A stretch of 64,000 nt of DNA from Massilia pinisoli (GCF_024753285.1 NZ_JANUGW010000021.1:1-64000); one strand, 5' to 3'; counted from the first letter of the stretch, positions 19,028-27,842 are shown. Numbers and translations are program-made. Notes: generated from the sequence alone by a model not told the origin.

Positions 19028-20497
19028 TCAGAACCTGATCCAGCCGGAGGGATCGAATGCTTTTCCGAGATGCCTGAGCTCGAAGTATAGCCCCGATTCC
19101 TCGTTACCGCCGGTATTCCCGGCACTGGCGATGACGTCGCCCGGCTTGACGGCGTCGCCGGCCTGCTTCATCAGCGTCTGGTTGTTGCCGTAGATCGACA
19201 GGTACTCGCCGCCATGGTTGATGATGATCAAATTGCCATAGCCGCGCATCCAGTTGGCGAACACGACACGACCCGCCGCGATGGCATGCACGTCCGTGCC
19301 TTCCGGCGCCTTGATGAACATGCCGCGCCACGTCGGCCCGTCGCCGCGCTTGGCGCCGAAGCGGGCCACGACCTTGCCGGCGATCGGCGCCGGCAGGCGG
19401 CCGCGCAGGCTTTCGAACGCGCCACTGGGCAGGTCGGCCGCGAGCGCGGTGTCGGCGCTGCGTTGCGGGGCTTTTTGCGGCGGTTCCTCGGCCACCTGCG
19501 TCTCTTCGGGCTCCGGTTTCGGCGGCGGCAACGGCTTGACCGGCTTGCCGGTCTTGGCCGCTTCCTTGGCGGCTTCGCGCGCCAGGCGTTCGCGCTCTTC
19601 GCGCAGCGCCTTCGCGCGCGCCAGCGCCCGTTCGTGCGCCTCGGCGGCCGCTTTCGCGCGGGCGGCGGCCAGTTCCTGCTGGCGCTTGCGCTCGGCCGCC
19701 GCGGCGATTTCCTGTTCGCGGATCAAACGGGTCAGGCGGTCGACGAGACCGCTCATGCGCTGCTCGTCCTGCTCCAGGCGGCTCGCCTGCTTGCGCTGGT
19801 CCGTCAGCTTGCTCGACAGATTCGCCAGCAACGTGGCCCGCTTGGCCTTTTCCTTCTCGAGCAGCGCCTTCTGGCCCTTCTGCTCTTGTGCAATTTCTTC
19901 CAGCTCGTCCTGGGCGTTCTGCGTCTCGGCGTGGTTCGCCTCGACGGCTGCCAGGTTGGCTCGCAATGCATTCAACAGCTTGGCTTGCGCCTGCGACACG
20001 TACGCCATCATCTGCAGGTCACGGTTGATGCGGTTCGGATTGTCGCCCGACAGCAGCAGCTTGATGCGGTCCTCGTTGCCGGCGACATAATGTTCGCGCA
20101 ACAGCCTGGCCAGCTGGCCTTTCTGGGCCGCGATGACGTTGCCCAGGCGCGCCTCTTCGGCCGCGAGGTCCTTCAGCTTGGCATTGGTGGTGGACTGCTC
20201 GTCGGCCAGTTCGCGCAGGGAACGGTTGGCGTCGGAGATCGCCTCTTCGGAATCCGCCAGTTCGTCGGCGGCGTCCTCTTTTTCGCTCTCCGTGCGGCTG
20301 ATGTCCTTCTTGAGCGCATTGAGTTTTTGCTGGATCCCGGCACGCGCGGCCTCGGCCGCGGCCTTCTCCTTGCTGCGCGTGGTCTGGCGCGGCGCCGCCT
20401 GCGCGCCGCCGAAGGCAAACACGCATGCGAGCAGACCGCACAACAACTTGCCGCGAACGGACGGGCCCGCGGACTTGGACTTCACGAAGGACAACAA
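19028..20497 (-). CDS. envC: EnvC-type murein hydrolase activator (M23 domain)
   Basis: The 489-residue product has a signal peptide, a long coiled coil (about 45-300, rich in Glu, Lys, Ala, Gln), a Pro-rich linker and a C-terminal LytM/M23 domain (about 365-489). The domain includes GLYFELRHLG, where metal-binding residues of active M23 enzymes are normally H-x-H, so it is probably degenerate as in EnvC. EnvC activates amidases at the division site. The start is uncertain: TTG 20497 or the in-frame GTG 20485. It lies 3 bases after gpmA. Confidence 0.88.
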   Translation of the reverse strand: MLSFVKSKSAGPSVRGKLLCGLLACVFAFGGAQAAPRQTTRSKEKAAAEAARAGIQQKLNALKKDISRTESEKEDAADELADSEEAISDANRSLRELADEQSTTNAKLKDLAAEEARLGNVIAAQKGQLARLLREHYVAGNEDRIKLLLSGDNPNRINRDLQMMAYVSQAQAKLLNALRANLAAVEANHAETQNAQDELEEIAQEQKGQKALLEKEKAKRATLLANLSSKLTDQRKQASRLEQDEQRMSGLVDRLTRLIREQEIAAAAERKRQQELAAARAKAAAEAHERALARAKALREERERLAREAAKEAAKTGKPVKPLPPPKPEPEETQVAEEPPQKAPQRSADTALAADLPSGAFESLRGRLPAPIAGKVVARFGAKRGDGPTWRGMFIKAPEGTDVHAIAAGRVVFANWMRGYGNLIIINHGGEYLSIYGNNQTLMKQAGDAVKPGDVIASAGNTGGNEESGLYFELRHLGKAFDPSGWIRF

Positions 20498-20500
20498 GAC

Positions 20501-21247
20501 TTACTTCGCCTTCCCTTGGTTGGCCACGGCGGCCATGGCGGCCGCGATCGCTGCCTGGTCGCCCAGGTAGTAGTGGCGGATCGGCTTCAGATCGGCGTCG
20601 AGCTCGTACACCAGCGGCGTGCCGTTCGGGATGTTCAGACCCACGATGTCGGCGTCGCTGATGTTGTCCAGCATCTTGATCACGGCGCGCAGGCTGTTGC
20701 CGTGGGCCGAGATCAGGATCTGCTTGCCGGCGCGGATGGCCGGTGCGATTTCTTGGTCCCAGGCCGGCATCACGCGGGCGACCGTGTCCTTCAGGCATTC
20801 GGTCAGGGGGATCTGTGCCTTGTCGAGGCCGGCGTAGCGCGGATCGTCGAACGACGTGCGCGGGTCGTTGGCTTCCAGCGCAGGCGGCGGCGTGTCGTAG
20901 CTGCGGCGCCAGACCAGCACCTGCTCGTCGCCGAACTTGGCGGCCGTCTCGCCCTTGTCCAGGCCCTGCAGGGCGCCGTAGTGACGCTCGTTCAAGCGCC
21001 AGTTGTTCTTGACCGGCAGCCACATCATGTCCATCTCGTCCATCGCCAGCCACAGCGTGCGGATCGCGCGCTTCAGGACCGACGTGTAGGCGAGGTCGAA
21101 CGTGAAGCCGGCTTCCTTCAACAGGCGGCCGGCCAGCTTGGCTTCGTTGACGCCTTTGTCGGTCAGGTCGACATCGGTCCAGCCGGTGAAACGGTTCTCG
21201 AGGTTCCAGGTGGACTCGCCGTGGCGCATGAATACGATTTTGTACAT
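20501..21247 (-). CDS. gpmA: 2,3-bisphosphoglycerate-dependent phosphoglycerate mutase
   Basis: GpmA interconverts 3- and 2-phosphoglycerate in glycolysis. The 248-residue length is typical. The N-terminal catalytic motif is RHGESTWN with His9, followed by RFTGWTDVDLTDKG, and the second histidine region ISAHGNSLRA is intact. The gene is first in the order gpmA-envC-ctpA-moeB and is divergent from the rhodanese gene at 21336. Confidence 0.96.
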   Translation of the reverse strand: MYKIVFMRHGESTWNLENRFTGWTDVDLTDKGVNEAKLAGRLLKEAGFTFDLAYTSVLKRAIRTLWLAMDEMDMMWLPVKNNWRLNERHYGALQGLDKGETAAKFGDEQVLVWRRSYDTPPPALEANDPRTSFDDPRYAGLDKAQIPLTECLKDTVARVMPAWDQEIAPAIRAGKQILISAHGNSLRAVIKMLDNISDADIVGLNIPNGTPLVYELDADLKPIRHYYLGDQAAIAAAMAAVANQGKAK

Positions 21248-21335
21248 AGGTGCTTTATAGAAAAAAGTGAGCAGGAAATACCGAACCGACTTCTATTTTA
21301 TAATGCGATGATTCAGTTCAACCAACGGAAACTTC

Positions 21336-21740
21336 GTGAAATTCATCATTGACCATCTCATTACTGTTGCGATCGCGGTTCTGTCGGGGGGCGCGCTGCT
21401 GTGGTTGTCGCTGGCGCCCCGTGGCCGCCAAGCCTCGCCGCTGCAGGCCACCCAGATGATCAACCGCGGCAAGTCCACCGCCGTGATCGATGTGCGCACC
21501 GCCGATGCATTTGCCGTCGGGCATCTGCGCGACGCCAAACACATTCCGCTGGCAGACTTGGGCAATCGCTCCGGCGAGCTCGACAAATCGAAAATCAAGA
21601 CCATCATCGTCATCGATCAGGACGGCAAAGACGCCGACAAAGCGGCGCGCCAGTTGAAAGCGGCAGGGTTCGAAGATATCTATGGCCTGGAAGGCGGTAT
21701 CGCGGCCTGGACGGCTGCCGGCCTGCCCTTGATCAAATAA
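21336..21740 (+). CDS. Membrane-anchored rhodanese-like protein lacking the active cysteine
   Basis: The 134-residue product has one N-terminal membrane helix (about 7-27) and a single rhodanese domain (about 35-134), with the usual AVIDVRTADAFAVGHLRDAKHIP. At the active loop, where sulfurtransferases carry a cysteine, the sequence is VIDQDGKDADKAA and has no cysteine, so it should not transfer sulfur in the normal way. The start is GTG with a GGAA upstream. grxC follows 17 bases later. The pair before secB is common in related bacteria. Confidence 0.85.
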   Translation: MKFIIDHLITVAIAVLSGGALLWLSLAPRGRQASPLQATQMINRGKSTAVIDVRTADAFAVGHLRDAKHIPLADLGNRSGELDKSKIKTIIVIDQDGKDADKAARQLKAAGFEDIYGLEGGIAAWTAAGLPLIK

Positions 21741-21757
21741 TTGGAAAGGATTCTGTC

Positions 21758-22027
21758 ATGACAGCCCATGTTGTTCTCTATCACACCGCCAGCTGCCCCT
21801 ACTGCGTGCGTGCCGAACGCCTGCTGGAAGCCAAGGGCGTGACCGACATCGAACGCATCCGCGTCGACCTTGACCCGGAACAGCGCGCCATCATGATGCA
21901 GCGCACGGGCCGTCGTACCGTCCCGCAGATCTACGTCGGCGACACGCACGTGGGCGGCTTCGACGACTTGTACGCGCTCGACCAGGCCGGCCGCCTGGAT
22001 CCGCTGCTGAAAGGCGAGGCAGCCTGA
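21758..22027 (+). CDS. grxC: Glutaredoxin 3
   Basis: This 89-residue thiol-disulfide oxidoreductase has the dithiol active site CPYC at residues 13-16, the TVPQIYVG cis-proline segment and the GGFDDL glutathione-binding motif. It reduces protein disulfides with glutathione in the cytoplasm. ATG 21758 is preceded by GGAAAGGA and comes 17 bases after the rhodanese stop. A longer open frame upstream overlaps the rhodanese gene and is not used. Confidence 0.95.
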   Translation: MTAHVVLYHTASCPYCVRAERLLEAKGVTDIERIRVDLDPEQRAIMMQRTGRRTVPQIYVGDTHVGGFDDLYALDQAGRLDPLLKGEAA

Positions 22028-22046
22028 CCCCGGGCCCCGGCAACTA

Positions 22047-22136
22047 TTGAAACCGAATTGGTTTTGATACAATTGCCGGCGCCTTGACAAGCGAAATCGC
22101 TTGGTGAAGCACCTCGAATGGCAGGCTTTGCCATTC
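22047..22136 (+). promoter_or_regulatory. secB promoter and leader hairpins
   Basis: TTGAAA (22047-22052) and TACAAT (22068-22073) make a plausible promoter, though the 15-base spacer is short. In the transcribed leader two hairpins follow: CAAGCG-AAAT-CGCTTG (22088-22103) and GAATGGCA-GGCTT-TGCCATTC (22116-22136), the second followed by TTCTT. They could be a weak attenuator or a structured leader for secB. Confidence 0.4.
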
Positions 22137-22163
22137 TTCTTAAAAATTACACGAAAGCGTTCC

Positions 22164-22637
22164 ATGGCTGACGAAAACCTGCAACCCGTATTCCAAATCC
22201 AGCGTATCTACCTGAAGGATCTGTCGCTGGAACAACCGAATTCCCCGGCGATCTTCCTGGAGCAGGAAGCCCCGACCATCGAGGTCTCGCTGGACGTCGG
22301 CGCCGAAGGCATTGCCGATGGCATCTACGAATCGACCGTCACCATCACCGTGACCGCCAAGGTCAAGGACAAAGTCGCTTTCCTGGTCGAAGGCAAGCAG
22401 GGAGGGATCTTCGAAGCCCGCAACATCCCGGCCGAGCAGATGGACCCGCTGCTGGGCATCGGCTGCCCGAACATCGTCTATCCTTACCTGCGCAGCAACA
22501 TCGCGGACGTGATCACCCGTGCCGGTTTCCCGCCGGTCCACCTGGCCGAGATCAACTTCGAAGTGTTCTACCAGCAGCGCCGCCAGGCGCTGGCAGAGCA
22601 GGCTGCCGCCGCAGGCACGCCGGCCGGCAACCAGTAA
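22164..22637 (+). CDS. secB: Protein-export chaperone SecB
   Basis: SecB is a cytoplasmic tetrameric chaperone that keeps precursors unfolded and passes them to SecA. The product has 157 residues with ATG 22164. Family landmarks are QRIYLKDLSLEQPNSP, the acidic stretch around ISLDVG-like residues, GIFEARNIPAEQ and CPNIVYPYLRSNIADVITRAGFPPV (shortened here to the key residues CPNIVYPYLR). An in-frame start at 22101 would add 21 residues and is not supported. The C-terminus is Ala-rich. Confidence 0.96.
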   Translation: MADENLQPVFQIQRIYLKDLSLEQPNSPAIFLEQEAPTIEVSLDVGAEGIADGIYESTVTITVTAKVKDKVAFLVEGKQGGIFEARNIPAEQMDPLLGIGCPNIVYPYLRSNIADVITRAGFPPVHLAEINFEVFYQQRRQALAEQAAAAGTPAGNQ

Positions 22638-22644
22638 TCTCCCG

Positions 22645-22688
22645 GGCGTCCCGCACTGCCTTCACGGCGGGGCCGGACGCCTTGTTTC
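22645..22688 (+). terminator. Putative terminator after secB
   Basis: GGCGTCC (22645-22651) and GGACGCC (22675-22681) pair as a stem, with a further GC-rich pairing inside the loop, followed by TTGTTT. It lies just after the secB stop and before the SH3 gene. The T-tract is imperfect. Confidence 0.45.
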
Positions 22689-22735
22689 ATTGACGCTTTT
22701 TTGGCGGCACGCTTGCGCCGTCTACAAAGGCCCAC

Positions 22736-23191
22736 ATGCGCCCCATCCGTTTCCGCCATCGACTCATCGCAGGCAGCCTGATGCTGCTGGTATCGTGCGC
22801 GGCCGCCGCGTTCGATTTCAAGACGATCGGCGCGCATTCCGTGATCCTGTACGACGCGCCGTCCACCCGCGGTGGCAAGCTGTACATCGCCCCCAGCGGC
22901 ATGCCGGTCGAGGTCGTACTCAGCTACGCCGACTGGGTCAAAGTGCGTGACGTCACCGGCGACATGGCCTGGACGGAAGCGAAGAACCTGTCTGCCAAGC
23001 GCAACGTCATCGTGCGCGTGGCCTCCGCCAAGGTACGCTCGGCGCCCGACGAGAACGCGCCCGTCGTGATGCTCGCGGAAAAGAACGTCATGCTCGAGCT
23101 CATCGATCCGGAAGCCGGCAACTGGGTGCGCGTGCGCCATCGCGACGGGATCGTCGGCTACGTCAAGGCTTCCGACATCTGGGGCATCTAG
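22736..23191 (+). CDS. Exported SH3-domain protein
   Basis: The 151-residue product has a signal peptide (about 1-24, ending AAAAF) and two bacterial SH3-like halves (about 30-85 and 88-151). The second ends with VRVRHRDGIVGYVKASDIWGI, the usual end of an SH3b domain. Such domains bind cell wall components. The gene sits between secB and gpsA and is probably co-transcribed with gpsA, 11 bases downstream. Confidence 0.8.
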   Translation: MRPIRFRHRLIAGSLMLLVSCAAAAFDFKTIGAHSVILYDAPSTRGGKLYIAPSGMPVEVVLSYADWVKVRDVTGDMAWTEAKNLSAKRNVIVRVASAKVRSAPDENAPVVMLAEKNVMLELIDPEAGNWVRVRHRDGIVGYVKASDIWGI

Positions 23192-23202
23192 CCCGTCCTT
23201 CC

Positions 23203-24240
23203 ATGCACGAACCGAAATCACCCCAAAAGATCACCGTCCTCGGTGCCGGCGCCTGGGGCACGGCGGTGGCGATCGCGCTCGCCGCGCGCCATGACGTCCT
23301 GCTGTGGGGACGCAATCCCGCGCAGATGGCGGAGGCCGCCGCCGCGCGCGAGAACACCCATTACCTGCCCGGCTTCCCGCTGCCGGACGGCCTGAACGTG
23401 ACGGCCGACTTCGACGCGGCTGTGGCGCACGTGGTCAACGCTGCGGCCGAGCCCGATGCGGAATCGCTGCTGATCGCGGCGTGCCCGGTGGCCGGCCTGC
23501 GCCCGCTGCTCGAGCAGTTGAAGGGCCGCGCGATCCCGAACATCGTCTGGCTGTGCAAGGGCTTCGAATACGACACCGGCCTGCTGCCGCACCAAGTCGT
23601 GCGCGCGGTGCTGGGCGATGCCGTGCCGGGCGCCGCGCTGTCCGGCCCGTCGTTCGCCCAGGAAGTGGCGCGCGGCCTGCCGTGTGCGTTGACGGTGGCG
23701 TCGACCGACCGCGCGCTGCGCGAACGGGTCGTCGCGCTCGTCCATGGCGGCAATATGCGCGTGTATTCCTGCGACGACCTCGTCGGTGTGGAAGTCGGCG
23801 GCGCCGTCAAGAACATCCTGGCCATCGCCACCGGCACGGCCGATGGCCTGGGGCTGGGCCTGAACGCGCGCGCCGCGCTGATCACGCGCGGCCTCGCGGA
23901 AATCACCCGCCTCGGCATGGCGCTGGGCGGCCATGCCGGCACGTTCATGGGCCTGACGGGAATGGGCGACCTGATCCTGACGTGCACGGGCGACCTGTCG
24001 CGCAACCGCCGCGTCGGCCTGGCGCTGGCGCAAGGCAAGCCGCTCGACACGATCGTCCGCGAACTGGGCCACGTCGCCGAAGGCGTGCCCTGCGCGAAGG
24101 CCGTGCGCGAACTGGCCGCGAAGATGGGGGTCGACATGCCGATCACCAATGCGGTGGCCGGCGTCTTGTTCGATGGCGATTCGGCCAGCGACATGGTCAG
24201 CAGGTTGCTGGCGCGCGATCCGCGCGACGAGTTGGCCTGA
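23203..24240 (+). CDS. gpsA: Glycerol-3-phosphate dehydrogenase [NAD(P)+]
   Basis: GpsA reduces dihydroxyacetone phosphate to sn-glycerol-3-phosphate for phospholipid synthesis. The 345-residue cytoplasmic enzyme has the NAD(P) motif GAGAWGTAVA near residue 12, the SGPSFAQEVARGLP segment, the catalytic Lys in VEVGGAVKNILAIATG, and GLTGMGDLILTCTG. All are intact. It is the last gene of the secB cluster and is convergent with a cupin gene. Confidence 0.96.
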   Translation: MHEPKSPQKITVLGAGAWGTAVAIALAARHDVLLWGRNPAQMAEAAAARENTHYLPGFPLPDGLNVTADFDAAVAHVVNAAAEPDAESLLIAACPVAGLRPLLEQLKGRAIPNIVWLCKGFEYDTGLLPHQVVRAVLGDAVPGAALSGPSFAQEVARGLPCALTVASTDRALRERVVALVHGGNMRVYSCDDLVGVEVGGAVKNILAIATGTADGLGLGLNARAALITRGLAEITRLGMALGGHAGTFMGLTGMGDLILTCTGDLSRNRRVGLALAQGKPLDTIVRELGHVAEGVPCAKAVRELAAKMGVDMPITNAVAGVLFDGDSASDMVSRLLARDPRDELA

Positions 24241-24271
24241 GACGGTAGCGTGCCCACGCGTAACGGTTACG

Positions 24272-24643
24272 TCACGTTGCCGGGGTGTTGCGCGTCGGCC
24301 CGCCTGAATTGTCGCCTGGATGCAGCAGAATCGTCAGCAGCGCGACCGCATCCTCGTTCGCGTGGATCGCATGCGGTTCGCCGCCCGCCAGGTAGACCAT
24401 CTCGTTCGGACGCAGGATGGTCGTGCGGCCGTGGGCCTGGAACGCGATCTCGCCCTCCAGGCACAACAGCGTCATCTCGCCTTCGACCCAATGTTCCGGC
24501 AGCGGTTTTTCCTTCGGTACCACGAGCCGGATCAATTCCATGTGATCGGTCTTGATCAACGCGATCGATGTGAAGTTCGCGATGTCGTCTTCGCCCCGCT
24601 GGAGTGCGATCCGCTCACCCGAGACTGCATGGTGCAACGCCAT
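24272..24643 (-). CDS. Cytoplasmic cupin-domain protein
   Basis: The 123-residue product has no signal peptide. It is a single cupin: the first motif is degenerate (PEHWVEGEMTLLCLEGEIAF), and the second is LAGGEPHAIHANED. The first motif has lost most of the metal-binding histidines, so a metal may be bound weakly or not at all. The start has a good Shine-Dalgarno (AAGGGAG, 7 bases upstream). It follows the DUF2461 gene by 12 bases. No substrate can be named. Confidence 0.75.
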   Translation of the reverse strand: MALHHAVSGERIALQRGEDDIANFTSIALIKTDHMELIRLVVPKEKPLPEHWVEGEMTLLCLEGEIAFQAHGRTTILRPNEMVYLAGGEPHAIHANEDAVALLTILLHPGDNSGGPTRNTPAT

Positions 24644-24655
24644 GTGTGACTCCCT

Positions 24656-25345
24656 TTACTCTTCTTCAAATGTCTGCGGCACCCCGCGCAGCCAAGTGAC
24701 GAGCGCGGTGGCGTCCTTGAATCCCTGCGCGAGCCGCGGGACGAGCTTGTCCGGGGCGTTGATGTCCAGCTTCTCTTCGTTCCAGACGAAATAACTCTTC
24801 AGCTTCAGGTATTCGACGAGCGGATGGTTCGGATCGAATCCTTTCGGCGGGCGTTGCAGCTTGTCTTCCGGCTGCAGGTCGCCATAGGTCTCGCGCAGAT
24901 GTTTATTCTTCAACATTTTGGCGAATCCTGTCGCATCGTTGACGACGTGCACGCGGATCGCCTTCAGGCGCGCCGCCGGCGGCAGGTATTCGCCGGCACC
25001 GTACAGCAAGGTACCGTCGGCTTCGATGTGGAAGTAATACGTCGGCCCGCCGCCTTCGCTGGGACGGCGCTTGTTGCCGGGCGCGATGCCTGCCGAGAAA
25101 TGCGTCTTGTAGGGCGTCTTGTCGTGCGAAAAGCGCGTATCGCGCTGGAACCGGAACATCGCCTTCTTCGGGTCGCACGCGACGACCTGCTTGTCGAACT
25201 TGCCGATGTCGCGGATCAGTTCCGTCAGCACCTCGAGGAATTCGGCCCGCAGGATGTCGTAGCGGGGCTTGTTCATGACGAACCACGGGCGGGTATTGTT
25301 CTCTTTGAGTTCGGACAGGAATTGCGTCAGGTCGCGCAGGTGCAT
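24656..25345 (-). CDS. DUF2461 family protein
   Basis: The 229-residue protein matches the DUF2461/TIGR02453 family in length and in landmarks: FLSELKENNTRPWFVMNKP near the N-terminus, then FRFQRDTRFSHDKTPYKTHF and YYFHIEADG. The function of the family is unknown. The gene lies 15 bases after the DegS-like protease gene and before a cupin gene, so the three may be one transcript. Confidence 0.85.
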   Translation of the reverse strand: MHLRDLTQFLSELKENNTRPWFVMNKPRYDILRAEFLEVLTELIRDIGKFDKQVVACDPKKAMFRFQRDTRFSHDKTPYKTHFSAGIAPGNKRRPSEGGGPTYYFHIEADGTLLYGAGEYLPPAARLKAIRVHVVNDATGFAKMLKNKHLRETYGDLQPEDKLQRPPKGFDPNHPLVEYLKLKSYFVWNEEKLDINAPDKLVPRLAQGFKDATALVTWLRGVPQTFEEE

Positions 25346-25360
25346 AGAAAATCCGGAAGT

Positions 25361-26512
25361 TCAGGGGGTTTGCCGCGGACGCCGGCCGACGGTCACGTCG
25401 ATCGCCGTCTCGCGGTTCTTGCGCATGACCGTCATCGTCGCCTTGCCGCCGGGCGGCAGGTCGGCGATGAGGTTCATCATGTCGTTGGTGCTGCTCACTT
25501 TTTTGCCTTGCACGGCCAGCAGGATATCGCCCGGATGGATGCCGGCGCGGTCGGCCGGCCCACCACGCACGACGCCGGCGATGATGGCGCCCCGATCGCG
25601 CGCGAGGCCGAAGCTGTCGGCCAGCTCGGGTGTGATGTCCTGCGATTCGACGCCGATCCAGCCGCGCACGACCTGGCCATGCTTGATGATCGCATCGAGC
25701 ACGGTCTTCGCCGTCGACACGGGAATCGCGAACCCGATCCCGACCGAGCCACCCGTCTGCGAATAAATGGCCGAGTTGATGCCCAGCAGATTGCCGCGCG
25801 TGTCGACGAGCGCGCCGCCCGAGTTGCCGAAGTTGATGGCGGCGTCGGTCTGAATGAAATTCTCGAAGTGATTGATGTGCAGGTTGTTGCGGCCCAACGC
25901 GGAAATGATGCCGAGCGTGACGGTCTGGCCGACACCGAACGGGTTGCCGATCGCCAGCACGACGTCGCCCACGCGGGCTTGATCGGGGTCGCCCAGCACG
26001 ATCACGGGCAGCTTATCGGCGTTGATGCGGATCACGGCCAAGTCCGTTTCCGGATCGGTGCCGACGACGCTGGCGGCGGCCTTGCGGCCGTCGGCCAGGC
26101 CGACTTCGATCTCGTCGGCGCCTTCGACGACGTGATAATTGGTCAGGATGTAGCCGTCGCCGCTGACGATCACGCCGGAGCCGAGGCTCGCCATCTGTTC
26201 CTGCGGCGGCATCTTGTCGCCGAAAAACCGCTTGAAGAACGGGTCCTTCAGCAGCGGATGGGTCTCGCGCAACGCCTTGCTGGTGAGGATGTTGACGACG
26301 GCCGGCATGGCCCGGGAGGCGCCATCGCGGTAGCTGGCCGGCGCCGGCCCGCCGCCGGGCGCCTGCAGCACGGGCACCGCCCGCCCCGGCCCGCCGACGC
26401 CCACCTGCGTGGGCGCGCGCGTCGTCCACTCCGGCCGCAGCGCCGCGATCACGACATAGACGCCGAGGGCAATCGTGACGGTTTGCGCGAACAGCAGCCA
26501 GTAGCGGCGCAT
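25361..26512 (-). CDS. DegS-like trypsin-family serine protease with PDZ domain
   Basis: This 383-residue protein has an N-terminal membrane anchor (about 5-25) and a periplasmic trypsin-like domain. The catalytic triad is visible as His127 (TNYHVVE), Asp157 (PETDLAV) and Ser231 (FGNSGGA). One PDZ domain follows (about 280-370). A single PDZ plus a membrane anchor is the DegS layout, so a role in envelope stress sensing or quality control is likely. DegQ-type proteins have two PDZ domains and a cleaved signal. mscL lies upstream in the same direction. Confidence 0.9.
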   Translation of the reverse strand: MRRYWLLFAQTVTIALGVYVVIAALRPEWTTRAPTQVGVGGPGRAVPVLQAPGGGPAPASYRDGASRAMPAVVNILTSKALRETHPLLKDPFFKRFFGDKMPPQEQMASLGSGVIVSGDGYILTNYHVVEGADEIEVGLADGRKAAASVVGTDPETDLAVIRINADKLPVIVLGDPDQARVGDVVLAIGNPFGVGQTVTLGIISALGRNNLHINHFENFIQTDAAINFGNSGGALVDTRGNLLGINSAIYSQTGGSVGIGFAIPVSTAKTVLDAIIKHGQVVRGWIGVESQDITPELADSFGLARDRGAIIAGVVRGGPADRAGIHPGDILLAVQGKKVSSTNDMMNLIADLPPGGKATMTVMRKNRETAIDVTVGRRPRQTP

Positions 26513-26528
26513 CGGACTGCCCCCGGCG

Positions 26529-26963
26529 TTATCGCTTCAGCGCGTCGCGGATCTCGCGCAGCAGAACGATTTCTTCCGACGTCGCCACCGCAGCGGCCGC
26601 CTGCTGCGCTTCCTCGGCCTTGGTGAACGGCGCGCGCATGCGATTCATCAGCCTGACCATCTGGAAAATGACGAACGCAAGGATCAGGAAATTCAGCAGG
26701 ATCGTGAAGAAATTCCCGTACGCCAGCACGGCGCCGGCCTTCTTCGCCTCCGCCAGCGGCAGACCGTATGGCTGGCCGTTGAGCGGCACGTAGTAACTGG
26801 CGAAATCGAGGCCGCCGAACAGCTTGCCGATCGGCGGCATGATGACGTCCTGCACGAGGGAATCCACGATGCGTCCGAACGCACCGCCGATGATGACACC
26901 GACCGCGAGATCGACGACATTGCCCTTCAGCGCAAATTTTTTGAACTCTTCCATCATCGACAT
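26529..26963 (-). CDS. mscL: Large-conductance mechanosensitive channel MscL
   Basis: MscL opens under membrane tension to relieve osmotic downshock. The 144-residue product has the conserved N-terminal helix EEFKKFALKGNVVDLAVGVIIGGAFG (key residues EEFKKF and GNVVDLAVG), two membrane helices (about 17-45 and 70-100) and a C-terminal helical bundle. The start at 26963 is fixed by AAGGAGGT five bases upstream, among the strongest ribosome-binding sites in the window; an upstream in-frame start would add 30 unrelated residues. Confidence 0.96.
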   Translation of the reverse strand: MSMMEEFKKFALKGNVVDLAVGVIIGGAFGRIVDSLVQDVIMPPIGKLFGGLDFASYYVPLNGQPYGLPLAEAKKAGAVLAYGNFFTILLNFLILAFVIFQMVRLMNRMRAPFTKAEEAQQAAAAVATSEEIVLLREIRDALKR

Positions 26964-27142
26964 CCCGGACCTCCTTGTGTTTTTAAAAATCTTGCCAAGT
27001 ACGCAGCGATGATACAGGAAACGCGTCCGCTGCTGATCGTGCGAGATATCCATGTGGTCAAGGGGTCCAAGTCAAAAATGCGCGTTTGGAGAGCCTCGCT
27101 ACAACCGAAACGTTTTTTCTTTAATTTGCATATCTGTTCACC

Positions 27143-27198
27143 TATAATCGACTGTTGCAAAAAAGCCTTTGACTGGTTTGCAACGTATTGCATTGCAA
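27143..27198 (+). promoter_or_regulatory. petABC promoter and leader
   Basis: A perfect TATAAT box (27143-27148) lies 79 bases before petA; the -35 position (27120-27125, TTTAAT) is weak. The leader contains three TTGCAA hexamers, at 27155, 27178 and 27193. The gap between mscL and petA (26964-27226) is otherwise featureless. Confidence 0.5.
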
Positions 27199-27226
27199 CA
27201 TTTCGCATTTGACGAATGGAGTTGGT

Positions 27227-27841
27227 ATGAGTAATGAGAAGCAGGTCGATCCAGGCCGGCGAGGCTTGCTCGTGGCTACATGCGCGGCGGGTGGCGTTGT
27301 CGGTGTTTCAACGGCCGGGGTGCTGGTCAGTACGTTGCAGCCCTCGGAGCGAGCAAAAGCGGCCGGCGCCCCGGTCGAAGCGGATATATCCGATGTCAAA
27401 CCGGGCGAGCTGAAGGTCGTGGAGTGGCGTGGCAAACCCGTGTGGATCCTGCGCCGCACGCCCGAAATGCTGGCCAGCCTGCCGAAGAACGACAGCCTGG
27501 TCGCCGATCCGAATTCCGATAAACCCTATCAAATGCCGGTGCCGGCATACGCGAAGAACGAATTCCGCGCCTACGAAAAACACAAGGAACTCCTTGTCGT
27601 CGTCGGCATCTGCTCCCACCTGGGCTGCTCGCCCTCCGCCCGCTTTGCCGAAGGTCCGCAGCCGAACCTGCCGGACGACTGGCACGGCGGCTTCCTCTGC
27701 CCCTGCCACGGATCGACGTTCGACCTGTCGGGCCGCGTCTTCAAGAACAAGCCCGCTCCGGCCAACCTTGACGTCCCTCCGTACATGTACCTGTCCGACA
27801 ACAAGATCCTGATCGGCAAAGACGAGAAAGGCGAGGCATAA
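27227..27841 (+). CDS. petA: Ubiquinol-cytochrome c reductase, Rieske iron-sulfur subunit
   Basis: This 204-residue subunit of the bc1 complex carries the 2Fe-2S cluster that takes electrons from ubiquinol. A twin-arginine region (DPGRRGLLVAT) and one membrane helix (about 14-36) lie at the N-terminus, consistent with Tat insertion. The cluster motifs are CSHLGC (Cys129, His131, Cys134) and CPCHGS (Cys158, Cys160, His161). ATG 27227 is used; a start at 27188 would put 13 residues before the Tat motif. petB begins one base after the stop. Confidence 0.96.
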   Translation: MSNEKQVDPGRRGLLVATCAAGGVVGVSTAGVLVSTLQPSERAKAAGAPVEADISDVKPGELKVVEWRGKPVWILRRTPEMLASLPKNDSLVADPNSDKPYQMPVPAYAKNEFRAYEKHKELLVVVGICSHLGCSPSARFAEGPQPNLPDDWHGGFLCPCHGSTFDLSGRVFKNKPAPANLDVPPYMYLSDNKILIGKDEKGEA

Positions 27842-27842
27842 G

